Position numbers and translations under genes: made by a program. A stretch of 64,000 bases of DNA, taken from the NCBI RefSeq assembly GCF_016583575.1, contig NZ_NRRG01000016.1:25693-89692 (forward strand), read 5' to 3'. Positions 39,222 through 51,384 of this stretch are shown piece by piece. The notes beneath the pieces are model-generated. The model saw only the letters and a program-made list of their open reading frames with translations, was not told where the DNA came from and did not search any database. The DNA is from Thiocystis violacea (lineage in GTDB: Bacteria; Pseudomonadota; Gammaproteobacteria; Chromatiales; Chromatiaceae). Numbering within the stretch: position 1 is the stretch's first letter; every line of letters begins with the position of its first letter.

Positions 39222-40581
39222 GGGTGGCCTCCTTGCCGACCAGCATCAGGGTCTCTTCGATGCCGGGGGAGGCGGCGCGGCCGACGATGGCGACCCGCAG
39301 CGGTTGGGCGACCTTGCCCATGTTGACCGCCAACTCCTCCGTGATCCGCTCTACCACTCGCTTCAACTGCTCGGGCGTCCAGTCCTCCAGGGCCAGCAGA
39401 TCGAAGGCGGCACGCAGCTTTTCCAGCGGCTCGCGCGCGACCAGACGCAGATGCTTCTTGGCCGAGCCCTCGTCGAAGGTCTCGAAGTCGCGGTAACAGA
39501 AGGCGCTGATCTCGGCCAGTTCGACCAGGGTCTTGGCGCGGGCAGCCTGGGCCTTGATCACATCGACCAGGTCGGGGCCGGTCGAGGGGTCGATGTCGAG
39601 CCGTCCCATGTGCGGACTCAGGAGACGGGCGACACGGGCTGGCTCGGCGTTCTGCAAATATTGCTGATTGAGCCAGTCGAGCTTGCTGGTGTTGAAGCTG
39701 GAGGCGGATTTGTTGACGTCGGAGATCTCGAACAGCTCGATCATGCGCTCGACCGAGAAGATTTCCTCGTCGCCGTGCGACCAGCCGAGACGCACCAGAT
39801 AGTTGAGCAGCGCCTCCGGGAGATAGCCCATGTCGCGATAGGCGATGACGCTGACCGCGCCATGCCGCTTGGAGAGCCGTGCGCCATCGTCGCCGAGGAT
39901 CATGGGCACATGGGAGTAGCGCGGCGGCTCGAAGCCCAGGGCGTGCAGGATGTTGATCTGACGGGGGGTGTTGTTCAGATGGTCGTCGCCGCGAATGACG
40001 TGGGTGATGGCCATGTCGGCGTCGTCCACCACCACGCTCAGGTTGTAGGTCGGCGCGCCATCGCTGCGGCGGATGATGAGATCGTCGAGTTCCGCGTTGG
40101 AAAAGGGCACCCGACCACGGATGAGGTCGTCAACGATCACCACGCCGTCGTCGGGATTCTTGAAGCGGATGACATGGGGCGTCTCCGGATCGACCGGACG
40201 ATGACGGCAGTGTCCGTCATAGCGGGGCTTCTGCTTGCGTGCCATCTGGTCCACGCGCAACTTCTCCAGCCGCTCCTTGGGGCAGTCGCAGCGGTAGGCC
40301 AGACCCTTCGACAGCAGTTCGTCGATCACCGCGTTGTAACGGTCGAAACGCTGGGTCTGATAGAAGGGGCCTTCGTCATAGTCCAGACCCAGCCAGGTCA
40401 TGCCTTCCAGGATCGCGTTGACCGACTCCGCCGTCGAACGTTCCAGGTCGGTATCCTCGATCCGCAGAACGAACTGGCCGCCGTGCTTGCGGGCATGGAG
40501 GTAGCAGAAGAGCGCGGTGCGGGCGCCGCCCACATGCAGATAGCCGGTCGGCGAGGGAGCGAATCTGGTACGGACTGTCAT
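39166..40581 (-). CDS. gltX: Glutamyl-tRNA synthetase
   Basis: Charges tRNA-Glu; class I synthetase. 471 residues, full length. HIGH-type motif in [16 protein letters not shown] (about residues 6-21), zinc-binding C-x-C...Y-x-C ([10 protein letters not shown] and YDGHC), KMSKS-type motif [10 protein letters not shown] at about residue 238. The anticodon-binding C-terminal domain is complete. Start ATG at 40579-40581. Its 3' end is the source-like sequence for the remnant at 38461. Confidence 0.98.
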   Translation of the reverse strand: MTVRTRFAPSPTGYLHVGGARTALFCYLHARKHGGQFVLRIEDTDLERSTAESVNAILEGMTWLGLDYDEGPFYQTQRFDRYNAVIDELLSKGLAYRCDCPKERLEKLRVDQMARKQKPRYDGHCRHRPVDPETPHVIRFKNPDDGVVIVDDLIRGRVPFSNAELDDLIIRRSDGAPTYNLSVVVDDADMAITHVIRGDDHLNNTPRQINILHALGFEPPRYSHVPMILGDDGARLSKRHGAVSVIAYRDMGYLPEALLNYLVRLGWSHGDEEIFSVERMIELFEISDVNKSASSFNTSKLDWLNQQYLQNAEPARVARLLSPHMGRLDIDPSTGPDLVDVIKAQAARAKTLVELAEISAFCYRDFETFDEGSAKKHLRLVAREPLEKLRAAFDLLALEDWTPEQLKRVVERITEELAVNMGKVAQPLRVAIVGRAASPGIEETLMLVGKEATLRRIDKALVYIAERGGEG

Positions 40582-40685
40582 GGGATTCCAGGTCGGCGGT
40601 AAAGGATGGAAGAGCGGAATTCTACACAGTGCCCCCCTTCCCTGCCCGCTTGTTCGCTCGGGCCGGCTTAGGGTATGTTGGCCGC

Positions 40686-41057
40686 ATGAGATTCTCCGAA
40701 GCAGACAATTCGGGCGGCCATCTGATCGATGGTTATGGAAGCGAGGGCCTCCTGATCGATGGCCGTCGGTATCGGCGCGGCCTCATCCTCACCCCGACGC
40801 GAATCATCGAGGACTGGGGGCCGACCCAGGCGGCGGATCTGACCGCCGCCCATCTGGAGGAAGTGCTGGCGCTCGCCCCCCAGATTCTGGTGCTCGGCAC
40901 CGGGGCGCGACAGGTCTTCCCCGATCCCGCCCTCTACGCCCGCCTCATGCAAGCGCGCATCGGCATCGAGATCATGGACACCGGCGCGGCCTGTCGCACC
41001 TACAACATCCTCATGTCCGAGGGGCGCCGCGTCGCCGCCGGACTCATGCCCCTCTGA
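40686..41057 (+). CDS. Mth938-like (DUF498) domain protein
   Basis: 123 residues from the ATG at 40686 ([21 protein letters not shown]). Motifs [11 protein letters not shown] and [32 protein letters not shown] define the DUF498/Mth938 family, related to mitochondrial NDUFAF3 (a complex I assembly factor). Single-domain, cytoplasmic. A role in respiratory complex assembly is known only for the eukaryotic relative. Divergent from gltX across 104 bases. Confidence 0.88.
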   Translation: MRFSEADNSGGHLIDGYGSEGLLIDGRRYRRGLILTPTRIIEDWGPTQAADLTAAHLEEVLALAPQILVLGTGARQVFPDPALYARLMQARIGIEIMDTGAACRTYNILMSEGRRVAAGLMPL

Positions 41058-41105
41058 AACCCGTCGTCCCGGAACCCGCCGTCCCGGAACCAGGAGTATC
41101 CCACC

Positions 41106-41828
41106 TTGGATCGCACCATCATCCTGTCCGTCCTGGGAGCCGCCGTCCTGGGTTTTCTCGGCATGCTGCTGCTGATGCCCGACAGCCTCGACGATGGCTC
41201 GGTCCGGCTACCCTGGCTGATCGAGCAGGATGCCCAGGGACGCACCGGCGTCTTCGGGTTCAGGCTCGGCCAGACCACCCTGGCGGAGGTGCGTCGGGTC
41301 TTTCGCGAAGCGGGCGAGATCAATCTCTTTCACAACCCCGGCGAGACCCAGCCCTATGGCGTCGAGGCCTATTTCGAACAGATCCATCTCCAGCGGCTGC
41401 GGGCGGATTTCGTCATCACCCTGGCCGCGGACCAGGAAACGCTGGGCGGCATGTACGATCGCGGACTGCGCATCAGTCAGCTCGGCAGCGGCGGCAAGAA
41501 GGTCAAGCTGGATCCCATCGACGTGGACAGGCTGGCCGAACAGCCCATCCGAAGCATCGGCTACCTACCCAAGGCGCGTCTCGACGAGGCGCTGATCGAA
41601 CAGCGTTTCGGCACCCCGAGCGAGCGCCTGACCGAGTCCGCAACCGGCATCGTCCATTGGCTCTATCCAGAACGGGGCCTCGACATCGGCCGTGATCCGA
41701 AGGGTCACGTCATCATTCAGTATGTCAATCCGGCCGATATGGAGAGCCTTCTGGCACCGCTCCGACGGCTCGAATCCGAGGCCGCCCAGGCGGATAGCGA
41801 AAAAAGCACCGACGACGCCAGGCCCTGA
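41106..41828 (+). CDS. Membrane-anchored protein, function unknown
   Basis: 240 residues from a TTG start at 41106, with AGGAG upstream; no ATG is available before the membrane helix. One N-terminal transmembrane helix (about residues 5-24, LSVLGAAVLGFLGMLLLMP), so the rest is probably periplasmic. The sequence GVFGFRLGQTTLAEVRRVF and the later RLDEALIEQRFGTPSERL look like two copies of a small alpha-beta unit that reads like SmpA/BamE-type 'G-x-T-x-x-V' elements. I do not recognise the family. Converges on tyrA. Confidence 0.7.
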   Translation: MDRTIILSVLGAAVLGFLGMLLLMPDSLDDGSVRLPWLIEQDAQGRTGVFGFRLGQTTLAEVRRVFREAGEINLFHNPGETQPYGVEAYFEQIHLQRLRADFVITLAADQETLGGMYDRGLRISQLGSGGKKVKLDPIDVDRLAEQPIRSIGYLPKARLDEALIEQRFGTPSERLTESATGIVHWLYPERGLDIGRDPKGHVIIQYVNPADMESLLAPLRRLESEAAQADSEKSTDDARP

Positions 41829-41832
41829 GGAG

Positions 41833-42705
41833 TCAGAGGTCGCGCGCGCTATCGATATAGCGATCCCGCGCCGCCTTGGCGCGCGCGAAGATCTCCAGCA
41901 GATGATCGCCGTCGGCGCGGCGGATACTCTCGGCTAGATCCGTCATCTCCACGCCGAAGCGCGCCAGCATGGCGCTCAGGGCCTCGCGGTTGGCGAGGCA
42001 GATATCCCGCCACATGACCGGATTGCTGGAGGCGATGCGGGTGAAGTCGCGGAAACCACCGGCGGCATAACGGAAGATTTCGTCGTTCTCGCGCATCCTG
42101 GCCAGGGCGTCCACCAGCCCGAAGGCCAGCATGTGCGGGAGATGACTGGTGGCGGCCAGTACCTCGTCGTGATGACCGACCGACATGCGGGTCACCTCGG
42201 CGCCGCAGGTCTCCCACATGGCGGTCACGCGCGCGAGGGCCTCGGCGTCCGTCTCCGGCAATGGGGTCAGGATCACCCGACGATTCCGGTACAGCTCGGC
42301 GAAGGACGCCTCGACCCCATTGTGCTCGGTCCCGGCGATCGGATGACCCGGCACCAGACGCGGCGGCATGGCGCCCCAGACGCCCATCGCCTCGGCGACC
42401 ACGCTTCCCTTGACACTGCCCCCATCGGTCACCACGGCTTCCGGCGCGAGGGCGTCACGGATGGATGCGAAGACACCGCGCATGGCGCCCAGCGGCACGG
42501 CGACGAAGACCATGTCGGCCCCGCTCACCGCCTCGCCTGGATCCTGGGTGAAACGGTCGACCACCCCAAGCTCGCGCGCCAGCTCCAGATTCGGGAGCGA
42601 ACGGCCACAGCCGACGACCTCCTCCACTCCGCCGGCCGCGCGCAGGGCGCGCGCCAGCGAGCCGCCGATCAGTCCGACCCCGATAATGGCGAGCCGCTGG
42701 ATCAT
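41833..42705 (-). CDS. tyrA: Prephenate dehydrogenase
   Basis: Makes 4-hydroxyphenylpyruvate for tyrosine. 290 residues. NAD(P)-binding LAIIGVGLIGGSLARALR at 5-22; catalytic and substrate motifs VPGHPIAGTEHNGVEA and LAATSHLPHMLAFGL; GGFRDFTRIASS follows. Monofunctional: no chorismate mutase or ACT domain is fused. Its ATG overlaps the hisC stop (ATGA). Last gene of the serC-serA-pheA-hisC-tyrA unit here; the usual aroA/cmk/rpsA downstream genes of pseudomonads are absent. Confidence 0.95.
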   Translation of the reverse strand: MIQRLAIIGVGLIGGSLARALRAAGGVEEVVGCGRSLPNLELARELGVVDRFTQDPGEAVSGADMVFVAVPLGAMRGVFASIRDALAPEAVVTDGGSVKGSVVAEAMGVWGAMPPRLVPGHPIAGTEHNGVEASFAELYRNRRVILTPLPETDAEALARVTAMWETCGAEVTRMSVGHHDEVLAATSHLPHMLAFGLVDALARMRENDEIFRYAAGGFRDFTRIASSNPVMWRDICLANREALSAMLARFGVEMTDLAESIRRADGDHLLEIFARAKAARDRYIDSARDL

Positions 42706-43814
42706 GCCGAAAGCAGGTCTTCCAGAGCCGCGAGGAATCGCGCGTTCTCCTGCTCCAGACCGATGCTGACGCGCAGATGGTTTGGCAGGCCGTAGTTACC
42801 GACCGGGCGCACGATGACGCCGCGACGCAGCAGGGCCTCGTTGACAGGGCCGGCTGGGCGGCCGAGGTCGATGGTGACGAAGTTGCCGACCGAAGGGATA
42901 TGGCGGATCCCCAGCCGCTCGAAGGCCGCCGTCAACTGACGCATGCCGGCGCGGTTCACTTCCACCGAGGCGCGCACATGCTCGCGGTCGGTGATGGCCG
43001 CCGCCGCCGCCGCCTGAGCCAGGGCGTTGACGTTGAAGGGCTGACGGACCCGGTTGAGCAGTTCGGCCAGGCGCGGATCGCTGATGCCGTAGCCGACCCG
43101 CAGCGCCGCCAGACCGTGGGCCTTGGCGAAGGTGCGGGTCACGATCAGGTTCGGGAAGGTCTCGACCCAGTTGGTCGCGTCCGGGAAATCCGGCTCGGAG
43201 ACGTATTCGGTATAGGCCTCGTCGACCACCACCACGCAGGTCTTGGGCAGGGATCCGAGGAAGGACTTGAGCACGTTCGCCGACAGCCAGGTTCCGGTCG
43301 GATTGTTCGGGTTGGCGATCCAGACCACGCGGGTCTTGTCGTTGACCAGGCTCGACATGGCGGCGAGATCGTTTCCGTAATCGCGTGCCTTGGCGATACG
43401 CGCGGTGGCGCCGACGGCCTGGGTCGCGATCGGATAGACCGCGAAGGCGTATTCGGAGAACAGCGATTCCACGCCGGGATACAGAAAGGCGCGGGCGACC
43501 AGATCCAGCACATCGTTGGAACCGTTGCCGATGGTGATGGCCGTCGGCGAGACGCCATGATAATCGGCCAGCGCCCGGCGCAGATCGAAGCCACCACCGT
43601 CGGGATAGCGGCCGAGTTCGCCCAGCATGGCGGCGATCGCGGCCCTGGCCTTGGGACCCGGACCCAGCGGATTCTCGTTGGAGGCCAGCTTCACCGAATC
43701 ATGGATGCCAAGCTCGCGCTCCAGCTCGGAGATCGGCTTGCCGGGGACATAGGGCGTGAGTCCGGAGATCCAGGGGGCGGCGATGGCAAGAAATGGATTG
43801 TCAGGGTGGCTCAT
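42702..43814 (-). CDS. hisC: Histidinol-phosphate / aromatic aminotransferase
   Basis: PLP-dependent transaminase. 370 residues from the ATG at 43812-43814. Landmarks: ASNENPLGPGPKA, IGNGSNDVLDLVARAF, WIANPNNPTGTW, VVVVDEAYTEY and the PLP lysine in TRTFAKAHGLAALRVGYG. Because it lies between pheA and tyrA (the hisC2 position in Pseudomonas), it may mainly transaminate aromatic keto acids; the sequence alone cannot separate the two roles. Confidence 0.93.
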   Translation of the reverse strand: MSHPDNPFLAIAAPWISGLTPYVPGKPISELERELGIHDSVKLASNENPLGPGPKARAAIAAMLGELGRYPDGGGFDLRRALADYHGVSPTAITIGNGSNDVLDLVARAFLYPGVESLFSEYAFAVYPIATQAVGATARIAKARDYGNDLAAMSSLVNDKTRVVWIANPNNPTGTWLSANVLKSFLGSLPKTCVVVVDEAYTEYVSEPDFPDATNWVETFPNLIVTRTFAKAHGLAALRVGYGISDPRLAELLNRVRQPFNVNALAQAAAAAAITDREHVRASVEVNRAGMRQLTAAFERLGIRHIPSVGNFVTIDLGRPAGPVNEALLRRGVIVRPVGNYGLPNHLRVSIGLEQENARFLAALEDLLSA

Positions 43815-43840
43815 AAGGGGTTCGCGAAATGGAGAAAGGG

Positions 43841-44938
43841 TTAGAGCACCGCCACCGGATAAGAGCCCAGGATCTTGAACAGGAGCGCGTCCTTCTCCAG
43901 GTGGTCGAGCGCGGCGGCGACCGGCAGATCCGCGCGGTGTCCCATGATGTCGATGAAGAAGACGTAGTCCCAGATGCCTCGGCGCGAGGGACGGGATTCG
44001 ATGCGGGTCATGCTGATCCCGTGGGCCGCGAGCGGCAACAGCAGGGCATGCAGCCCGCCGGATTTGTTGCGACAGGACAGCAGAAGGCTGGTCTTGTCCT
44101 GACCGCTCGGCGGCGAATCCTGCTTGCCGATCACCAGAAAACGGGTGGTGTTGCCCGGATCGTCCTCGATCCGCTCGGCCAATATCTTGAGGCCATAGAT
44201 CTCGGCCGCCTGAAACCCGGCGACGGCCGCCGTGCCCGGCTGGCTCGCCGCCGTGCGCGCGGCGTCGGCGTTGCTGCCCAGGGGCACGCGCTCGGCATGA
44301 GGCAGGTGGCGATCCAGCCAGCCCCGGCACTGGGCCAGCGATTGCTGATGCGAGTAGAGGGTGCGTATGTCGCCGAGATCGCTCTCGCGGCTCATGAGGT
44401 GATGATTGATCCGCAGCGAGACCTCGCCGGTAATCCGCAGCGGCGAGCTCATGAAGAGATCCAGGGTATGGCTGACCACGCCCTCGGTGGAATTCTCCAC
44501 CGGCACCACGCCGAAGTCGCAGGCCCCGGCCTCCACCTCGCGGAAGATCTCGTCGATGGTGGCCATGGCGCGGGTGACCACGGAATGACCGAAGTGCTTG
44601 ATGGCCGCCGCCTGGGTGAAGGTGCCCTCAGGCCCCAGGAAGGCGGCGTTGAGCGGGCGCTCCAGGGCCAGACAGGCGGACATGATCTCGCGGAACAGCC
44701 GGGCGACCTCCTCGCCGTCCAGTGGACCCGGATTGGCGTCCTTGATCCGGCGCAGCACCGCGACCTCGCGTTCGGGACGGTAGAACTGAACGCCCCCGCC
44801 CTCGCTTCCGGTCTTGATATGGGCGACCTGCTGCGCGCAGCGGGCGCGCTCACTGATCAGTCGCAGCAACTCCTGATCGATGGCGTCGATCCGGCGCCGC
44901 ACCGCGTCCAGGTTATCGCCGCTGCCGGAGGTCGTCAT
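43841..44938 (-). CDS. pheA: Bifunctional chorismate mutase / prephenate dehydratase (P-protein)
   Basis: Two steps from chorismate to phenylpyruvate. 365 residues: AroQ-type chorismate mutase about 8-95 (LDAVRRRIDAIDQELLRLISERA), prephenate dehydratase about 98-275 (FLGPEGTFTQAA, FGVVPVENSTEGVV), and a C-terminal ACT domain about 285-360 with the phenylalanine-feedback motif MTRIESRPSRRGIWDYVFFID. 15 bases after serA, 26 bases before hisC. Confidence 0.97.
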   Translation of the reverse strand: MTTSGSGDNLDAVRRRIDAIDQELLRLISERARCAQQVAHIKTGSEGGGVQFYRPEREVAVLRRIKDANPGPLDGEEVARLFREIMSACLALERPLNAAFLGPEGTFTQAAAIKHFGHSVVTRAMATIDEIFREVEAGACDFGVVPVENSTEGVVSHTLDLFMSSPLRITGEVSLRINHHLMSRESDLGDIRTLYSHQQSLAQCRGWLDRHLPHAERVPLGSNADAARTAASQPGTAAVAGFQAAEIYGLKILAERIEDDPGNTTRFLVIGKQDSPPSGQDKTSLLLSCRNKSGGLHALLLPLAAHGISMTRIESRPSRRGIWDYVFFIDIMGHRADLPVAAALDHLEKDALLFKILGSYPVAVL

Positions 44939-44953
44939 GGCGCCAGGCTCCCT

Positions 44954-46120
44954 TCAACCGAGGCAACGCACGGAGAGCACCCCATCGATCGAGGCGAGCT
45001 GATCGAGCGTGTTCTCGGGACAGCGCTGGTCGACATCGATGAGCGTCACCGCCACATCGCCGCGCGAGCGGTTGAGCATGTCGATGATGTTGAGCCCCGC
45101 GTTGGCGAGATCGGTGGAGATCTGACCGAGCATGTTGGGCACGTTGCTGTTGACGATGGCGAGCCGCAGTCCGCCGTTGCGCGGCAGACATATCTCGGGG
45201 AAGTTGACCGAGTTGGTCACGTTGCCGTTTTCCAGATACTCCCGAATCTGATCGGCCACCATGACCGCGCAATTGTCCTCGGCCTCGCGGGTCGAGGCGC
45301 CGAGATGCGGCAGGGTCACGACGCGCGGATGGTCCTTCAGCCGATTGGTCGGGAAATCGCAGCAGTAGGCATAGAGATGCCCCTGATCCAGGGCGGCGAT
45401 CACGGCCTCGTCGTCGATGATGCCGTCGCGCGAGAAATTCAGCAGCACGGCGCCCTTGGGCAAGGCGCGGATGCGCTCGGCGTTGATCATATGCCGGGTC
45501 TGCTCGGTGAGTGGCACATGAAAGGTGACGAAATCCGAGCGCGAGAGCAGATCGTCGATGCTCAAGGCCGGCCGCACGTCGCTTTCGAGCTGCCAGGCAC
45601 GATGGACGGTGATGGTCGGGTCATAGCCGACGACCTGCATCCCCAGGGCACGGGCGGCATTGGCCACCTTGACCCCGATAGCCCCGAGCCCGACCACGCC
45701 CAGGGTACGGCCCGGCAGCTCGAAGCCGCCGAACGCCTTCTTGCCGGACTCCACCGCCTGATTGATGGCCGCGTCATCGCCCGAGAGACCGCGCGCGAAC
45801 TGCCAGGCCTGAGCGATGTTACGGGCGCTGATCAGCATGCCGGCGATCACCAGTTCCTTGACGGCATTGGCATTGGCGCCCGGGGCGTTGAAGACGACGA
45901 CCCCGCGCGCGGTCATGGCGGCGACCGGCACGTTGTTGGTGCCAGCGCCGGCGCGGCCGATGGCCTGGACCGTCGCCGGAATCTCCATGTCGTGCATCTT
46001 GGCCGAACGCACCAGGATGGCGTCGGGGTGGGCGATCTCGGAAGCGACCTCGTAGCGGTCGCGCGGCAGGCGCTCCAGCCCGGCCACGGAGATGTTATTC
46101 AGCGTCTGGATCTTGAACAT
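44954..46120 (-). CDS. serA: D-3-phosphoglycerate dehydrogenase
   Basis: First step of serine synthesis. 388 residues: shorter than E. coli SerA and starting directly MFKIQTLNNISVAGL. NAD-binding LGVVGLGAIGVKVANAARALGM, substrate region GRAGAGTNNVPV, catalytic His in LPHLGASTREAEDN. C-terminal ACT domain about 315-388 (LRLAIVNSNVPNMLGQIS), the serine-sensing part. Placed between serC and pheA, where Pseudomonas has no serA. Confidence 0.96.
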   Translation of the reverse strand: MFKIQTLNNISVAGLERLPRDRYEVASEIAHPDAILVRSAKMHDMEIPATVQAIGRAGAGTNNVPVAAMTARGVVVFNAPGANANAVKELVIAGMLISARNIAQAWQFARGLSGDDAAINQAVESGKKAFGGFELPGRTLGVVGLGAIGVKVANAARALGMQVVGYDPTITVHRAWQLESDVRPALSIDDLLSRSDFVTFHVPLTEQTRHMINAERIRALPKGAVLLNFSRDGIIDDEAVIAALDQGHLYAYCCDFPTNRLKDHPRVVTLPHLGASTREAEDNCAVMVADQIREYLENGNVTNSVNFPEICLPRNGGLRLAIVNSNVPNMLGQISTDLANAGLNIIDMLNRSRGDVAVTLIDVDQRCPENTLDQLASIDGVLSVRCLG

Positions 46121-46164
46121 AGGTAGAAGGTGTCAGTTGTCAGGTGGCGGTTGTCAGTGGAGGA

Positions 46165-46225
46165 CGGTCGGTTTCAGTGGACAGAGAGGATGGCCGCCGA
46201 CAGCGACCAACTGAAAACCGACAAC
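46165..46225. repeat. Inverted GGTCGGTTTCAGTGG / CCAACTGAAAACCGACAAC repeat between serA and serC
   Basis: The left arm (46165-46180) and right arm (46207-46225) are imperfect inverted copies about 26 bases apart and could form a hairpin in the serC-serA message. Related GTCAGTTGTCAG and GGTTGTCAGTGG units lie just left of it (46131-46160). The 13-mer TTTCAGTGGACAG at 46172-46184 recurs at 47340-47352 on the other side of serC. Such GTCAGT-type spacer repeats occur in multiple copies in some genomes. Confidence 0.55.
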
Positions 46226-46234
46226 TTCCGTCCC

Positions 46235-47317
46235 TCAGCCGTTTTTGCGCTCGAATTCCTGCATGAAGGACACCAGCGCCTCGACGCCGGCCTCCGGCAT
46301 CGCATTGTAGATGCTGGCGCGCATGCCGCCGACCGAACGGTGTCCCTTGAGCGTGGTCAGTCCGACCGCCTTGGCCTCCTTGAGGAAGAGGTCGTCGAGA
46401 TCCGCGTTGGCCAGCGTGAAGGGGACGTTCATCCAGGAACGCGCGATCGGATCCACCGGGTTGGCGTAAAAGCCCGAGGCATCGATGACGTCATAGAGCC
46501 GCTTGGCCTTGCGCGCGTTGACGGCCGCCATGGCCTCCAGCCCACCCATGTCCTTGAGCCACTTGAACACCAGCCCAGCCAGATACCAGGCATAGGTCGG
46601 CGGGGTGTTGTACATGGACTCGTTGTCGGCGTGGATCTTGTAGTCGAACATGGTCGGTGTGCCCTGCACCGGCTGGCCGATCAGATCCTCGCGCACGATC
46701 ACGATGGTCAGACCCGCCGGGCCGATGTTCTTCTGGGCGCCGGCATAGATGAGTCCGAAGCGCGAGACGTCGACGGGGCGCGAGAGCAGGGTCGAGGACA
46801 TGTCGGCCACGAGCGGCTTGCCGTTGGTCTCGGGTACATAGGGGAACTCGACGCCCTCGATGGTCTCGTTCGGGGTGTAGTGGACGTAGGCCGCGTCCGC
46901 GCTCAGTTTCAGCTCGTCCTGCGCGGGCGCGCGCGTGAACTTGACGGCCTCGGTGCTCGCGGCGACGTTGACCGAGCCGTAGTGGCGCGCCTCGGCGATC
47001 GCCTTCTTGGACCAGGAACCGGTGTTGAGATAATCCGCGCCTTCCGCCCCGCGCAGCAGATTCATCGGAATCATCGCGAACTGGCTGGAGGCGCCGCCCT
47101 GCAGGAAGAGCACCTTATAGTTGGCTGGGATGGCGAGCAGCTCGCGCAGATCCGCCTCGGCCTGTGCCGCGATGGACATGAACTCCTTGCCGCGATGGCT
47201 CATCTCGGCCACGCACATGCCGCTGCCCTGCCATTCGAGCATCTCGTCCCGGGCCTGGGACAAAACCGACTCGGGAAGCATCGCCGGACCGGCGCTGAAA
47301 TTATAGACGCGAGCCAT
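46235..47317 (-). CDS. serC: Phosphoserine aminotransferase
   Basis: Converts 3-phosphohydroxypyruvate to phosphoserine and acts in pyridoxal phosphate synthesis. 360 residues from the ATG at 47315-47317 ([19 protein letters not shown]), with GGGGA upstream; an ATG five codons earlier is less likely. [13 protein letters not shown], the PLP lysine in [13 protein letters not shown] and [17 protein letters not shown] are conserved. Spacer repeats flank it on both sides. Confidence 0.97.
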   Translation of the reverse strand: MARVYNFSAGPAMLPESVLSQARDEMLEWQGSGMCVAEMSHRGKEFMSIAAQAEADLRELLAIPANYKVLFLQGGASSQFAMIPMNLLRGAEGADYLNTGSWSKKAIAEARHYGSVNVAASTEAVKFTRAPAQDELKLSADAAYVHYTPNETIEGVEFPYVPETNGKPLVADMSSTLLSRPVDVSRFGLIYAGAQKNIGPAGLTIVIVREDLIGQPVQGTPTMFDYKIHADNESMYNTPPTYAWYLAGLVFKWLKDMGGLEAMAAVNARKAKRLYDVIDASGFYANPVDPIARSWMNVPFTLANADLDDLFLKEAKAVGLTTLKGHRSVGGMRASIYNAMPEAGVEALVSFMQEFERKNG

Positions 47318-47339
47318 TCTCACATTCCCCATGGGTAGT

Positions 47340-47367
47340 TTTCAGTGGACAGTGTTCCGTGGACAGT
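47340..47367. repeat. GTGGACAGT direct repeats between serC and gyrA
   Basis: GTGGACAGT occurs at 47345-47353 and 47359-47367, and the first lies in a TTTCAGTGGACAG 13-mer identical to the one at 46172-46184. They form part of the same spacer-repeat family. Confidence 0.5.
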
Positions 47368-47428
47368 ACCCTATCGGCACGGTCCACAAGTCTGGCGCCA
47401 AGTCACGGGAAGCACGGACCCGGGCGCC

Positions 47429-50065
<2,637 letters not shown>

Positions 50066-50213
50066 GGGCTTGGTCAACCGGCTTTCAGCATGCGGCGCGG
50101 ACCCGGGGCGGGAACCGCGTTGGGGCTTGTTCTAAGCCGACCGATTCTACCACGACCCGGAACCCGTCGCCGCCACCCATCGGCCGGACAGCGGGCCCTC
50201 CGCCACGATCTGC

Positions 50214-51290
50214 TCAAACGGACGTCCAGAAGGCGACCGGGGCCGGCTTCGGCGGATGGGGCGCGGGCCGGGCGAACAGATAACCCTGGACCATCGTCGC
50301 CCCCTCGGCCACCACATAGGCCAGCTCATCCTCGGTTTCGACGCCCTCGGCGAGCACCTGGATATCGAGATCACGGGCGATGCCGACCAAGGCCCGGAAC
50401 ACCGACTGGCGCCGTTGGTCGGCCTGGATGCCCCGGATGATCTCCATGTCGACCTTGATGATGTCGGGCCGGAGGCTCGCCAACAGATTGAGCGAGGCGT
50501 AACCGCTTCCGACATCGTCCAGGGCCACCTGGTAACCGGCCTCGCGATAGAAATCGAGGATGTTCTTCAGATGGTCGATATCGCGGATCCGCTCGGTCTC
50601 CACCACTTCGAACACGATGCGATCGGATTCGAACCCCAACTGGTTGGCCCAGCCGACGGTGCTGCGCAGACAATGCACCGGATCATAGATCGCCGTGGGG
50701 ACGAAATTGATGAACAGACGCTCACGAATGCCCTCGGCCGCCGCGCAACGCAGGGCGGCTTCGCGCGCCTGGCGATCGACCTGGAACAGCAGATCGTTGT
50801 CCGTGGCCATGCGGAAAATCTCGTCCGGAAACATCAGGACACCGTCCTGGGCACGCGCGCGCAGCAGGGATTCGTAGCCGACCACGGCACCCGTGTCGGA
50901 CGCCAGGATCGGCTGAAACCAGGCGGTGAATCCTTTGCGATCGAGGATATCGAGCAGCGCGCCGGCCTCCAGGAGTCCCAGCCAGCGCGCCAGGGTCCGG
51001 GCGCGGGTGAAAGCCTGAAACGTCAGGGTCTCGTCCGGATCCAGGAGCAGCGCCGAGATCCCCTGACACTCCAGTTCGTTGAATGAACCTGAGTCGCGAA
51101 TCAGCGTAAGGAACTCGACCAGGTTCGCATCCGGGAGCGTGACGACCATCTCCTCGGCGAGATATCCCAGCCCCCGTACACCCAGGAAATCGACGAGCTT
51201 GTCCATCAGCTCACGCACGACGAAGGTCAGCAGAAGGTTTCCACGTTCATCGGGCGAGAGCGGAAGGGCCTGGCAACGCGCGCAGCTCAT
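50214..51290 (-). CDS. EAL-domain protein (cyclic di-GMP phosphodiesterase or sensor)
   Basis: 358 residues from the ATG at 51288-51290 (MSCARCQALPL), with AGGAG upstream. Residues about 1-115 are an unrecognised N-terminal domain opening with a CxxC. Residues about 116-345 form the EAL domain. The signature is Glu140-Ser-Leu (EAL reads ESL); other catalytic elements look intact: FINFVP, the Glu in FEVVETER, LDDVGSGYASL (DDFG reads DDVG), IKVDME, AEGVETEDE, QGYLFARP. Likely active or a c-di-GMP receptor. It separates gyrA from mtnA, which are neighbours in Pseudomonas. Confidence 0.88.
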   Translation of the reverse strand: MSCARCQALPLSPDERGNLLLTFVVRELMDKLVDFLGVRGLGYLAEEMVVTLPDANLVEFLTLIRDSGSFNELECQGISALLLDPDETLTFQAFTRARTLARWLGLLEAGALLDILDRKGFTAWFQPILASDTGAVVGYESLLRARAQDGVLMFPDEIFRMATDNDLLFQVDRQAREAALRCAAAEGIRERLFINFVPTAIYDPVHCLRSTVGWANQLGFESDRIVFEVVETERIRDIDHLKNILDFYREAGYQVALDDVGSGYASLNLLASLRPDIIKVDMEIIRGIQADQRRQSVFRALVGIARDLDIQVLAEGVETEDELAYVVAEGATMVQGYLFARPAPHPPKPAPVAFWTSV

Positions 51291-51384
51291 AAGGATGTCT
51301 CTCCTTGGCGGGGATGCGCGAGGTGCCCGGCAGGAACCAGGACACCCCGGCACGAGGAAGCCCCATTAGAAGACAAAAGGCGGA

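Noticed and set aside
43829..46126. 765-codon plus-strand frame opposite pheA and serA
   Set aside because: Spans two real minus-strand genes with complete enzyme motifs; its sequence matches no domain.
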